64,000 nucleotides of DNA from Thelonectria olida (lineage: Eukaryota > Ascomycota > Sordariomycetes > Hypocreales > Nectriaceae), in NCBI GenBank assembly GCA_020736575.1, contig JAGPYM010000030.1, forward strand, positions 372,001 to 436,000, in the 5' to 3' direction. Of the stretch, positions 9,984-21,983 are shown in pieces. Within the stretch, counting starts at the first letter, position 1, and every line of letters begins with the position of its first letter. The notes under the pieces are model-generated. The model was given only the letters and a program-made list of their open reading frames with translations. It ran no database searches and was not told the DNA's origin. The position numbers and the translations under genes were made by a program.

Positions 9984-11837
9984 TCACGCCTCGTCATGAC
10001 GACCGCCCTCTCGGAATGTCGTCTGGGTGTTCCAGAGAAAGTCGTCAGGCCTGTTTGCCATCTTCGTGTGTCGGCCCTCTGACTGCCGCTTGGCACGGTA
10101 ATCGGCCTCTCTCTCAATGATGACCTTGAAGAATTGGGCAATCTCGGCGAGAGAAATTTGCTGCGCATCTGGAACTCCGAGAAGCTTGAACAAGGACTGA
10201 GAATCGACAAGCTGCTTGGCAATCACGGAATCGGGGTGGCAGAAGGTACGAACACTCATGGCGCGGGCGTTGACCCTCATTGCGTGAAGGAGTCCCCCAA
10301 TCTCAATTGGGTCGCCTTGTCGTCGGCCGTAGAATCGAAAGTCGTTGATATGCAGGTTGACGAGTTGCAACTGGGTCTCCAAGTCATATCGGAAACCGAC
10401 CACCTTTGGGCGGCCCTTCTGCTGCCATCCATCTGCGACTCTCTTGAGTTTGTCTGGGTTGAGGCGGCCCTTGTCGAGCTGCACTGTGATGTAGTCGTTG
10501 AGCGCGCTGCTGAGATGAAATTCAAGCTCACAGTAAAGGAGGCTTTGCTCTCGGGCGTCGAGGGAGATTATAACTTGCAAGCTGGGCCGCTCCCTGGTTG
10601 GGTTTTGGGGTCGACGAGCGCTATGGTGAAGTTCAGCCTATTCGTAGGATTAGAAAAGTTAGAGATGGGTCCCAAATCATACGTACCATGTCTTTGGCAA
10701 TCTTCTTGATGCCCTCAATGATGCCACCCTTTCTCTGGGGCGTCTTCTTCTTCTCCGGTGCCTGATCCGTTCGCTCAAGCCAGCCATTGTTACCAATCAT
10801 AGTCTTTTCTCCCTTCTTGACAGATGGAAAATCCGGGCCTCTGAAGTACATCTGAAGAGGCGAAAAGGGAGTAGCGTTTTCCGATCGTAGAGCGTTTCTC
10901 GGTGTCATGGGCGGCAGGTCGAGGTCAACGTCACACTGCTGTCGAAGGGCCTCACCAGTGCTTTTGGATCGTCTGGGTCTCCGATCCCGACTCTCCGGTC
11001 GAGGAGCAGACTCCTTTGGCGGAGATGGTGTTCGAACTAGCGCCCAGTCTTTGTACGCATCGACGACAGCATCGTTGAGGTTTGATCGAGAGCGCCGGTG
11101 GCTAAACGCTCTCACATCCAGAGGCTCGGGACGAGCCGAGTACTGGATTTCAACGTCCTGAGAGTACACAGATGTTGGGTCATCGAACGAAACCCGAAAC
11201 CCTTCAAAATGATTCAGATTTGGGGCAACGTCGCTGAGAGGAGAAACAGAGACAGTAACAGCCTCCATCTGAGGTCGCCGAGGCTCGTTGGGCTGGTGTT
11301 GACTGCCCCCAACTTGAAGTGGAGGAAGTGGTGCCCTGCAACGACGTTCCACGAGACTACCAGAAGACAAATCATTTGTCATGGACGTTGCCTCACGGCC
11401 TGGCATCAGCTCCGAGAAACTCGGGGAATCGATCCTGACATTGTTCTCTTGGTTGGGTCGCCAAAAGTACTGCGTCTCATTCTGAGACCGGTTCCTTCTT
11501 CGTGGACTTGATCGAGGTGTCAGGGCGGCAGCACGCGATCGAGTTCGGGCTGGGCTGCTCTGGACCTTTTGACTAAAGCTGAAAGCTGGTTAACACTGTG
11601 TCATAGTTTTAAACATATGGTGATGATGACATACGCGTCCGTGATCCTGTCCATCTGGCCCTCAGTCAAGTTCATCCGAATGTGAAGGGGTTGTCTAGCT
11701 AGGCGTTTCCGCGGAGATAGTGATCGAGCCCGCAGGCTTGGAGATCCCACCACGAAATCTGTGCGAAGGGGAGTCAAAGTAGACGGAGATGGATCAGAGT
11801 AATGTCCCTTCTCCTTCTTTGGATTGCCTCGTGGCAT
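9984..11837 (-). CDS. Conserved-looking uncharacterised protein (three exons)
   Basis: About 582 residues; I do not recognise a named domain. Exons on the minus strand: 11837-11635, 11578-10687, 10637-9984. Intron 1 has a GTATGT donor. Its acceptor is either CAG at 11580-11579 or TAG at 11574-11573; both keep the frame. Intron 2 (10686-10638) has GTACGT...ATAG, phase 0. The first two thirds are Arg/Ser/Pro-rich and probably disordered, with phosphorylatable SP sites. The last exon is denser and looks folded: it opens with LQVIISLDAREQSLLYCELE, and further on contains KVVGFRYDLETQLQLVNLHI and an acidic/aromatic end. That C-terminal portion is the best query for homology. Start assigned to MPRGNPKK; an upstream start is possible. 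Confidence 0.72.
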
Positions 11838-12361
11838 TGGCGTTGCGGCGAGGCCACCAGATTGAAGCGATCCAGAATCAATGGCAAGATAAATAAGCCA
11901 ATGTGAAAAGGAGAATCAAATTCACGAAATTGCGAGGTATATCGTGTTGGAACGGAAAATTGGAACAAGTGGTTGAGCAGCTAACTGGGGGAAATGTAGC
12001 GATGCGTGAGTATGATGAGGATGGAGGGAGAGAGTAAACAAATCGAACGCGTCCAGTGAGCTCAGACACAAATGAAAACAAGTTCCAGCTTAACAGTGTC
12101 AGCTTTGACTGCAATTTGCTCAAGCAGATGGCAGCAGCTGTCGTCGGCTCTCGATTGGTGATGGGTGGGCAAATAGGCTGTCGGCCAATGAAGGGGCAAA
12201 ACGCCCAAATATTCGAAAGCTTCAATGGGTATCATGCCTAGAATATTTCTAAACCCGCCACACACCAGAGGTATATGTTTCTGTTGGATTCGGCAAACTT
12301 GATTACTATATTCAGGCGACCCGCGAGAGAAAACTGTCACTAAATCCATATCATCTTCAAC
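11838..12361. other. Intergenic / leader region
   Basis: 524 bases between the 11837 start (minus) and the candidate stop at 12362 (minus). No credible gene. It presumably holds the promoter of the gene to its left and the 3' end of the locus to its right. Confidence 0.5.
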
Positions 12362-13790
12362 TCAAGCATGCCTCCATAGATAGTCGAGGCCGCTGTCAAC
12401 CCAAAGTTGAGGGGTAAACGGTCCTCGAAACCCTGAAGAGTACATGAGCTCCTGCGTCGTCGGGTCAGTCACCGCATTGATCACCTTGTCCTCGGCGACA
12501 GGAAGCTCCCGTATGGATGGTGGTAATGGCCCGCTGCCCGTGTAGAGGCCGAACTTGCGGGCAAAATTAGCATTGGGGGTTTCCCAGTCGTGAACCCGGA
12601 GTCCTGGTTTCGACTCAAGTATCGCTCGTAGAGTGGTTCTGGTGCTGAATTCTGGACCGGGTGCAAGCCAAGTCCTTGTCGGGTGAACAAGGGGCTTCTT
12701 TAAAGCGACAATCGAATGTTACCACGGTGCGTTTGGATGTTTTCACTAAGCTTGGCGGTACGACCGCCTTCTTTGGCATCCTGGGCGGGTTGGTCTGGCT
12801 CGCTATGAGACAAGAGGTCGATCAAGTCTCGTGACTTTTCCCCGATGAGCTTTCCGATATGGTTAGTAGTGCCACTCCATTGGCGTTCATGGAATTCTTT
12901 GGTATTGATGTTACGAAGCGGATGTGTTCCTCCATTCCGTGACGAGGCGTACATGGTGTGTTCAATCAACCATTCCTTCCTGGATCTAATACAGCTTGAT
13001 CTGATAACAGCTTGCTCACCCATAGAAACGTGATCAGAGAGCCTGATCTTATATCGTTGAGGGTGTTCTCTCCTCCAACGGACTAAGGTGGCCGTGGGAG
13101 TGACTGCAGATGTCACCGTTGTAAGATGAGGCACGTGGGGAAGCTCAAGATCTGTATGTCTGTTCATATGATCGTATCTCCAGCGTTGAAAAGCAGCGCC
13201 TGGATCATCCGAGTGTTGGCAAACGACCTCGATCATCTCGTAGAGGACGCCCCCTGCGAGCCCGAGGCACTCATCGCCGAGATGGTCTCGGAGCACAAGG
13301 AAGACCTGTGCTCAGTTAGACCGGGCCCATTTGCCGGGAGAGCTGCCTATCTGAAAAGACGAATACCATCACGGTATCGGTAATTCCGGGGGATGTGTGC
13401 GGCGTATCTGACGAGGACGTTGCGGCACTCTGAGGCTAACTTAGTCTGCGACTGTCCCGTGTCGGCAAGTCTGAGAGGGGTGAACCCACTCTGTTCATCA
13501 AATGTCCAATTAGCATGACGAGAAGTAGCATCCGGTGGCCAACGGAAGAACCTGGCGGTGCTGTCCATTCTCGGGCCAAGCCGACATGGGTCTCGACACT
13601 GGGCGGTAGTTGACTCGGGAGCAATCTGGTTGTATCCTGATACAGGGGAGGCGACAGGGGAGATGAGGCAATGGCCGAACAAAACAGGGTTCTTTGAGCG
13701 GAGAATCGTTGATGGAGGCGTCTCGAGATAAAAGATGATTCGCCTGCTGATGGTGGTCCATCTTGCGTCTCCGAAGTTCGTTCCGTCCAC
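12362..13790 (-). pseudogene. Uncharacterised locus with interrupted frames (decayed gene or mis-called bases)
   Basis: Three consecutive minus-strand open segments look protein-like but do not join cleanly. Segment A (about 13790-13347) contains RWTTISRRIIFYLETPPSTI and FDEQSGFTPLRLADTG. Segment B (about 13310-12700) contains VLRDHLGDECLGLAGG, TLVRWRREHPQRYKIRLSDH and FHERQWSGTTNHIGKLIGEK. Segment C (about 12700-12362) contains KKPLVHPTRTWLAPGPEF, then GSGPLPPSIRELPVAEDK and LWVDSGLDYLWRHA, ending in TGA at 12364-12362. Between A and B the good donor (GGTATTC near 13360) and acceptor (CACAG at 13313) do not keep phase; a poor GTCAGA donor would. Between B and C the frame moves by one base at about 12700-12715, and no intron with usable signals solves it. 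Function not recognised. Either a pseudogene or a real gene with missing bases. Confidence 0.42.
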
Positions 13791-13981
13791 AGGTAAGGTA
13801 TGTAAGGTACAGGAAGCTCAGATGAGCTGGCCAGGCACCCCTCGAAGGAATTAGACTGAGGGAAAGGAAGATCCTGTTCGTAACTGCCATCTGAGCATCG
13901 TATATACCTCAGTAACCTCGAATCGTGGCCCACGTGGGGAGTGAGAACAATGTTACTAAGGAGGCAGGAGCGATATACCAT

Positions 13982-15106
13982 GGAAACCGCGACCTAAACT
14001 CATACTTTGACATGGAGTCCGTCCATTGTGACACGGGCATGCATGAGGCAGCTATTCTGCATCTGCATCTGCATCTGCATCTGCAATGCGACATGGCAAA
14101 TTAGTTACGAATTTCCAGATCTCAACTCTCGTCTGAACGTTACCCCGACGTCAGATCCAATTCAAGCACAACCTCTCTCGACTCCTCACCACCACAGCCA
14201 AACGGCACTTAGGGCCGGGAAGCTTGAGCTACAGCAAGTCTAGAGCAACGACCGTATCTCAGGGACTAGGACAAGCATTGGTTCCGGCTTTTGGGGCCAC
14301 AGGCCCAATGACACGACCCCAATTCCTCATTACCCATGTCATGGCGCATACAGCTGAAGTGAAAATTCGAGAAACACTCATGGCAAGGTCGCATTGTAGG
14401 TGGGTTTCATCTTTCGGCGCCTTCGGTGTGGGGGCTGTCCCTGTGGAGATCACGCTCCATTCCATCCGCGAATGTTGTCATCCTGATTCAGGCTGTTAGC
14501 AACCGCGAGATATCTCCGCAACGCCACTAACAGCTGCCACCCAGACTCTATCACGTCCAGCCTCATCACACACTCCCGAGCCAAAAGCCGTCTCCGGCGA
14601 GCCCCACTTTAGACTCCCGAACTCAACTCCCGGACGCCCAAAGAGGCATTCACCCTCCTCACTTCCCCAGAGTACCCCACACAAGTCTCTCCAACATGAT
14701 CTCGAGGCACAGGCTGGGACGGACAACTGGTAGCAAGGACGGTGCTGTCACTGTCGTGTTACACTCACTCGGCCAGCCAGATCATCTGCAATTGCCTACG
14801 AATACGCGAAGGCGTCGACGAAGCCTCCAATCTGACCTTCCCGAGACCCATGCCGGCCTTTAGTCCAGCCTCCCTTGGGCATCCCACCTCGGTTGCCCCC
14901 CGGATTCCTCTCACGGCCGGTGCTGACCCGTCGGTTCCCCGAATTTACTCTTGCTGCTCCGAAAAGACGTGATTGCTTATTTATTACATCTATTGTCCCG
15001 TCTGCCTTGCTGATTTCTCCATCAACAACCACCACTCTCAACAGCTGGAGCCTTGGAAAAGATACCCTTGATTTGTCTGTAAGATTTGACCTCTGACATC
15101 ATTACC
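13982..15106. other. Intergenic region upstream of the monooxygenase
   Basis: About 1.1 kb with no credible gene on either strand. It contains a hexanucleotide microsatellite (14057-14090), and its right end (about 14990-15106) is the leader of the monooxygenase starting at 15107. The interval 13791-13981 just to the left is also without clear coding sense. Confidence 0.55.
14057..14090. repeat. (CTGCAT)n microsatellite
   Basis: Five perfect CTGCAT units followed by CTGC. Non-coding context. The exact unit count is likely to vary between strains. Confidence 0.9.
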
Positions 15107-17204
15107 ATGGCCTCCAGTCAACAAGGAGACGAACGCTCCAACTGCTATGACATTGGTAAGATTTCTCTATCTGGGACATGCAGGGTGACTCGAGTCGGTG
15201 GCTAATCATTATCCTGTCTTAGTCATTGTTGGAGCTGGACCCGTTGGTCTGATGCTGTCGACATGTCTGGCCCGCTGGGGTTACAAGATCAAGCATATTG
15301 ACAACAGGCCCGAACCGACGCCTACTGGTCGTGCCGATGGTATCCAACCGCGCTCACTGGACCTCCTACGAAACATGGGCTTGAAGTCTGCTATCATGGC
15401 TCACAAGCCCGCACGTGTGTACGAGGTTGCCTTCTGGGACCCTCCTAGCACAGGTCATGGCATTGAGCGAACAGGAACATGGGCGAGCTGTCCCGACTTC
15501 ATCGATGCTCGTTATCCCTTCACGACCCTGCTCCACCAAGGTCTGATCGAGCGCGTGTTCATCTCGGACCTCGAGAATAATGGTGTCCAGATTCAACGAC
15601 CATGGACCATCAAGGGCTTCACGTCAGATGAGCAGGCGAACCCTGAGTATCCTGTCTCAGTCGAGTTGGAGCACGTGGATGGCAAGGCTAAGGAGTCTCT
15701 ACGTGCCAAGTACCTATTTGGTGGTGAGGGAGCCAGATCGTTCATTCGCAATGAACTGAAGATTGGAGTCACGCACAAGGATCCCATTGCCCATGTCTGG
15801 GGTGTCATGGACGGTGTTGTCGTCACGGACTTTCCTGATATCAAGGTATGTTCGAAGCTATTGCTACTATCTAAGGCGAGAGTCGCTGACATCAAACTCA
15901 GATGAAATGCACCATCCACAGCGAGCATGGATCTATCATGGTCATCCCCCGAGAGGACAACATGGTCCGCCTCTACATTCAGATTGCCTCCTCAACAGAC
16001 CCCGATTGGAACCCGCGAAAGTCCGCCACAGAGGCTGAAGTGCAAGAATCGGCCAAGAGAATCTTGCACCCATACAACATTGAGTGGGAACGCGTCGAGT
16101 GGTACTCTGTGTACCCCATCGGACAAGGTATCTCGGACCGCTATACCTTGGATCAGCGAGTTTTCCTTGGTGGCGACGCTTGTCACACCCATAGCGTGAG
16201 TAAAAGTCCAATATAGAGGTGATCATTGCTGACATTCTGCAGCCCAAAGCTGGACAGGGTATGAACACTGCCTTCCTCGACGCTCAGAACTTGGCATGGA
16301 AGATTCATGCTGTCGAATCCGGATTTGCACACCGAGACCTTCTAAAAACATATGAGCCCGAGCGCAAGAACGTGGCAGAGACGCTTCTCAGCTTCGATAA
16401 CAAGTATGCCAAGCTGTTCTCTCAGCGACCCCCAGCATTAGACACCGTCCAGGCCGCATCAGACAACCACGCCAAGAACCAGACACACGAGGAAAACGAA
16501 TTTATCAAGACTTTCAAGGAGTCCTGTGCCTTCACCAGCGGATACGGAGTGTACTACAAGGCCAACGCTTTGAACTGGTCGCCAGAACACCCAGCGAAGT
16601 CACCGCTTATCCACCCTAAGGGAACTAAGCTGTCAGAAGGTCGCTTGTTTATCAACTCGGACGTGACCAGAGTTGTAGATGCAAACGTGGTGCACTTGGA
16701 GCAAGAGGTGCCGCTCAACGGATCATTCCGCATTTTTGTCTTTGGTGGCAATCCGGCCAAGACGCAGAGGGCTATGCGGGACTTTTCCAACGGTCTGAAT
16801 AACAAGAGGTCATTCTACTCGGCCTACATGCGGGAGGACCTGGACCAAGTCTCACACCACGAAAAACACAACCCTCACAGCCACTTCTTCACCATCTGTA
16901 CCGTTTTCGCGGCCAAGCGACCTGAAATCGAAATATCGCGCGACGTTCCTGAACTGCTTGTACGATATCGAGACCATGTCTACGCCGATGACCGAAAGGA
17001 CCCCGGTTCCCTGATGCCAAGGCTACCGCACACGCAAAGATGGGCCTGGACGAGGAATTAGGAGGTGTTGTCGTTGTGCGACCTGACGGTTATGTGGGCG
17101 TCGTGACCAGTCTTGTTGAGGGAAGCGGAACTGTCGATGCTCTAAATGAATACTTCTCGGCTTTCTGCACGAAGAAGTTGGGCGAGGTTCTGGCACAGCT
17201 GTGA
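15107..17204 (+). CDS. Phenol 2-monooxygenase-type FAD hydroxylase, frameshifted in last exon
   Basis: Flavoprotein aromatic hydroxylase of the phenol 2-monooxygenase/PHBH-like family (NADPH- and O2-dependent ring hydroxylation in family members; substrate here unknown). Exons: 15107-15155, 15223-15845, 15902-16195, 16243 onward, all with GT-AG introns in phase. Seen: dinucleotide-binding [10 protein letters not shown] at residues 17-26; [18 protein letters not shown], typical of the family; FAD-contact [20 protein letters not shown] spanning exons 3-4. As sequenced, exon 4 stops at 17059-17061, giving about 594 residues. However, the family's thioredoxin-like C-terminus ([13 protein letters not shown] ... 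stop 17202-17204) continues in the next frame. A single lost base at about 17001-17020, inside a C/G-rich run, explains this. It may be an assembly indel or a recent inactivating mutation; full length would be about 641 residues. Confidence 0.85.
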
Positions 17205-18824
17205 ACGGCAGAATGCAGGGTGTTTGAGCATAGAACAGGGTGGAATTCTGGCATGTGCATCTCATTTCTGGGAGTAGCGTATTTGTAACTTTGCGGATAA
17301 AGATAAAAAATATGTTTAATACAACGGATCATTAGACAATCACTCTCTCATCAATCATGTGGACAATCTGTGTAACCTGAGTTGAGAACGTGACAAATCT
17401 AATTAAATCTGCAAAGTTTAAGAAGATTAAATCTCGAGCATACGATATATATCTCTATATCCTGTGTAGGTGAATTGTTGGTTGACTTCCACGACCGACT
17501 CACTGATGCTGTAGGGTAATTAGAGTACAGGTAATTCATCTGCCTTCCATGTCTTTGGCCCTCCTTCACTCCGGGGTGTTAATCTGGGACAGGTGAATGG
17601 GTCTCCAGTGAAAACTTGATTCCCGTCTCGTTAAACTCTTTGTTTGCCCTTGTTATGGTCATGTGTCATGGTAATAAGGGCCTTGTGCTCGAGGTCGACC
17701 ATTTTGGGGTCTACATGAACCTTCATTGTGGCGCGACTGCAGCTTGGTTGAAGAGGCTTTGCTAACTGACATTTCTAGACACTACCATGTCCTCGCGAAC
17801 TATAATTGTAACCTATGATAGTGCTATGAGATTAAGTCCTCCGAGAACTTTCGAGTGTTCCTGTGGTTTGCCCATGATAGTTCTCATGATCTTTCCTTGT
17901 GTTGTTTGTCAGTTTGATTTTGTTTGTGGCTGAGATAATTATTTGTTTGGTGTGGCTTGAATGCTTGTCATTTTCGGATTGAGCTTCAATCAGTCTGTTG
18001 AAGTGGATCTCTGGTGGGGATACAGCTGTCAGGGTACGTACCTCGAGTCCAGGCCCTTATTGGCCAATGAAAAACCAGTCACGCAGATCACACCTCGTCT
18101 TTGACTTTCAGCCAATGAGAATGCACCCTAGGACCCCACCACAAGCGATCTCCATTTTCAAGAACCTCTCGCCCGCTGAAGCTTTAGTGATTGCTTCAAC
18201 ATCTCGGCGCGCTCCTCAGCGATGCCAGCACCAAACGACCACTGGAACGACAGCCGCGATGCCCCCAACTCGCGAGACCCAAACGACGAATTGAATTAAA
18301 TAGAACCCTCGCCCAACTCGGTTGTTTATTTGTTGACCCTCGGCGCACGCGCAAACACTGATCTCGGCGTCCCTAAAAATCGCTGCCGCCTCTCGCATCT
18401 CGCGAGAAGTTCCATCTTTCCTCCCAACCGCTCGTTCGCACAACTTCATTTCCGACGCGCATCGCACTTTCCAAGCTTTCATCGAATCCGTTCGCGCCCT
18501 GCCGCTACCCATCTCTCGTATTTTGTAAGACTCAACCATTTGCGTTTCACTGCGAGTTCTGTTCCATTGTTCGTTTTGCTTCTTTGTGCCATCGGCTGCC
18601 GACGACCATCGCGTTGTTCACGACCTTTGTGCGCCTCACAGCCCACAAAGCAGTATTCTTGTGGTTTATTCTCGGCATCTAATCAAGGTGTTGGATCGCC
18701 ATACTCCCCCACCAAGCCTATTCTCGCGACTCAAGTGGTTCTTCCCTTCTCCATTTGTTACGACCCCGTCTCATTTCGTTATTCACCTTCACCAAGCGTT
18801 GCATCGCACTTTCCAAGAGTAGAG
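17205..18824. other. Intergenic between monooxygenase and SUMO protease
   Basis: About 1.6 kb. The left half (17260-18000) is AT-rich with no open frames of note. The right half (about 18250-18824) is C/T-rich and is open in the frame of the next gene, but reads like leader, not protein. No separate gene seen. Confidence 0.6.
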
Positions 18825-21800
18825 ATGACTTCGTCTCCTCTTGCTCGGTATGGCGTTCATGCCTCCGCTAACCAACAAGGATTTTTCAGACCTCCGAATC
18901 TTCGAGAGGCACCAGCTTACCCTCGACCACGAGCGATCCCGCGACCAACCCTCCAGGAAGCTCCCCAAATCCCTCTCTCGGAACCTGCTATTGAGGAACC
19001 GTTGGACCACATTTCTACTCCTCCTAGACGTATCGAACGCCCGAATGCGCGATTGTTGATCGACACTCCACGAAAGCGATTGCCAGATAGAGACGGACCA
19101 TTGCGTTGGCCTGACTGGAGAAAACGCCCTAAGCCTCGACGACCATCTCCGCCTGCACCCGAACCTGCACCACCACTACCTCCTGCTGCTCATCTACCTC
19201 CACCTCCACGACCTCCTCGAGTGCCACGAGCACTGCTTCCTTCAAAACGAGCCCCTCCGAGGCGGGTTTCTGCGAGACAAGTTCCTGACCCTGCTATCAT
19301 CATCAATGGCAGTCTCACCCTCAAGCGTCGCGCCCAAACCACAGAACTCGAACTCATTGCCTCTATTAACGGAACTGAAGACCTCAACAGCCCCGTGGTC
19401 ATTAACCGAATCGGCGAAATTACCACTTCTGACACTCTCAACGCAGCCCTTCAGGTGAGAACCTTGATTGCCCCGAGTTTCTTTAGCTAACCCGTCGATC
19501 CAGGGTCATAGCTCTATGCACAAGAGTCGCATCTTCTCATTCTTCTCCAGGATGATTGTGAGCCTTCGGTCCGCCGTCACAGATACGGTTGGACGATGGA
19601 GTAGGACTCTCCCCCTTGATCGCGGCTGATAATCCTTGATCGACTAACATGCGTTTTAGTTCACCGCAAGTCATACCAGGTGGCTGAATGTCGCACCTAT
19701 ATCAGTGAAAACCATGTCACCAGCAAGCGCATCAAATTGAGCCATGATGAAGAACCTGGGCTTGTTCGTTGGATTGACCGCGACGCTCTCGAGCAACTCA
19801 TCAAAAGCTATGAAGCCTTCGCCTACGATCTCGCCCGGGTTTGGGAAGCCATTGTGGCCCATCCTTCTCGTCAGGAGATGAACAAGATCTTAGGACCCAT
19901 CGGCGACGCTCTTGCCGACAACCCGGAGGACCGTGTCTTCGTGATCACCGGTGAACATGATCTGGTCGAACTTTTGCAACTCCAGTTCCAGCGCGTCACC
20001 AAAACTGTCGGCCAAATCTATGATATCGGCACCATTATCAAACTTTCTACAAAGCACGAATCAGTCCCATCTACATTGGACTACGACCTAGCTCCCGAGG
20101 ACATTACGATATTGGACAAGATAAAAGCGTTCCTCTCCGCTCCAGCCCTTCCTACCATTTGCAATGACATTCTCAAGCTTGCCAACAATGGGCAACCACC
20201 AATATCCGAACCTTTCTTCGACCAAATCATACTCGACCTGGAAGCTATTACCAATCAGCTTCCTGCACCTAGTTTCATCCTCTCTCAAGAGCTCTATGAG
20301 AGACTTCAGGAAACCTTTCCTCGACCTCAGCGCACCGACCTGCAGACCCAGCTGCTTATTCCTGGCTCCTTCCCGGATTTTGAAGAGCCAGAACCTGAAC
20401 CCGCACCCGCACCCGCACCCGCACCCGCACCCGCACCCCAACATGAACCTGAATCCGAACCTATTGTGCAATCTCAACCGGAGATTGAGCTTCCACGCCC
20501 CGAATATGTCCCCCCATTCATTCAAAGACCCAAGTATGGCAAGGGCAGTTTCATTCGAGCCAACATACTGGAAGATCGTATTGCCCAGATAGATTCTGTG
20601 GAATACCGCGAGAACTTCTACCATGAGAGTGAGGCACATCTCGCTATCCGGGAGACCTATGTTACCGAATTCACTGCCAAGGAGCCCCTCAGCTTGGCCG
20701 AAACCCGCAAAATCCGGTCGATCCTCAAGAACAGACGTAGGGCCACACCTAAGCGCCTCAGAGAACTACGGCTTCCTAAGACGGTGCGATTCACTGAATC
20801 TACCATGAACCCCCGCCCAAGGTCGCGAATTGGACTCGACGTTCCCAAACCAGTCGACCCTATTGAAGCTGTGCTGGAGAGGAAGCCTGCCCCTATCCCT
20901 ACTGTCGAGCCCGAGGACATTGAACGTGGCGACAAGGACTACTTCACGTGGTTGGCCATGAGGTCTCGGGCCAGAGCCAACTCAAACTCTGCCGATAAGG
21001 AAAATGTCAGACCCGACCATGATGCCCGCATTGCAGAGCTTTTCGCCTTGCCCTCCCTCAAGCCTCTCCGCATTAGTGATGATTCCCAGGCTGGAATAGA
21101 GACGCAGAAGGAGGAGGCAGCACTCAAGGCTGCGGAAGAAGCTCGAAAAAAGGCCGAAGCCGAGAGACTTGCTGCCGAAGAGAAGGCCAGGCGCGAGTTG
21201 GAGGAACGCCTGGCTACTTCCGGGGGTTTACGACTTCCCGCTCGACCATTTGTCTCAGAAGTTTCTGCCGAATGGCACGGTCGGGTTCGGGAGGCACTGC
21301 GGGTATCCCATACTACTACATTGACAACCACTGCTGAAGGTGTCGACCTCCGCCGACATGACTTTGCCAAGGTGGTCCCACCTACTGAGTGGCTCAACGA
21401 CGAGATTGTCAACGGGTCACTCAATTGGCTCGACCAGGCTATCAACTCGGCTGCTGGCATTAAGGATGTCAAGAAGGCCACCAGAAAGTGCCTGTCCATG
21501 TCATCGTTCTTCTTCAAGCGACTTCAAGAGCAAGGCGTCACCAAAACCCAGCGTACTCTCCGCCGTTACGGAGTTGAGAAGAGAAACATGCTTGACGTCG
21601 ACACCATCTTGATGCCCATTTGTGAGCATTCGCACTGGACGCTCCTCGTGTTTCGTCCATCGAAGCGAACTATCGCACACATGGACTCCCTGAACCCTCG
21701 AGGTAACACAAGCTACACTAAGATTGCGCTCGAGTGGATGAAGGAGTTTTTGGAAGAGAAGTTTGTGGAGGATGAGTGGAAAGTGATTCGTCATGAGAGC

Positions 21801-21983
21801 CCTAGGCAGACGAATGGATACGACTGCGGAATCCACACCATCACCAACGGCGTTTGCCTGGCCCTGGGCCTCAGTCCTATTGATTCATATACAGCAGCAG
21901 ACATGCCGAGACAGCGAATCCGGATCGCTTGCATGTTGCTAAACCGCGGATTCAACGGAGAGTTTGACTTGCGAGTGTTTTGA
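18825..21983 (+). CDS. Ulp1-family SUMO protease (three exons)
   Basis: 1,016-residue cysteine protease of the Ulp1/SENP (C48) type, expected to mature SUMO and to deconjugate it from nuclear targets. Exons 18825-19454, 19504-19600, 19660-21983; introns GTGAGA...CCAG and GTAGGA...CTAAC...TTAG, phases 0 and 1. The N-terminus is Pro/Arg-rich and disordered. A PA dipeptide run (from nt 20400) and an Ala/Glu/Lys coiled-coil-like helix (about nt 21108-21215) precede the catalytic domain. Catalytic residues seen: His901 in EHSHWTLLVF, Asp918 in AHMDSLNP, Gln/Cys in RQTNGYDCGIHT (Cys965). Substrate-groove features WLNDEIVNGSLNWL and SSFFFKRL are also present. Start chosen at MTSSPLARYG because it is the first ATG in frame after an obviously leader-like stretch. 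Long for the family, because of the N-terminal extension. Confidence 0.93.
20400..20437 (+). repeat. In-frame CCCGCA hexanucleotide repeat (Pro-Ala run)
   Basis: About six CCCGCA units inside the SUMO protease gene, encoding an alternating Pro-Ala run. Six-base units keep the frame, so length changes would only stretch a disordered linker. Confidence 0.9.

Noticed and set aside
15107..17204. Secondary-metabolite cluster around the FAD monooxygenase
   Set aside because: No polyketide synthase, NRPS, terpene enzyme or pathway regulator lies near. The neighbours are a SUMO protease and uncharacterised genes.
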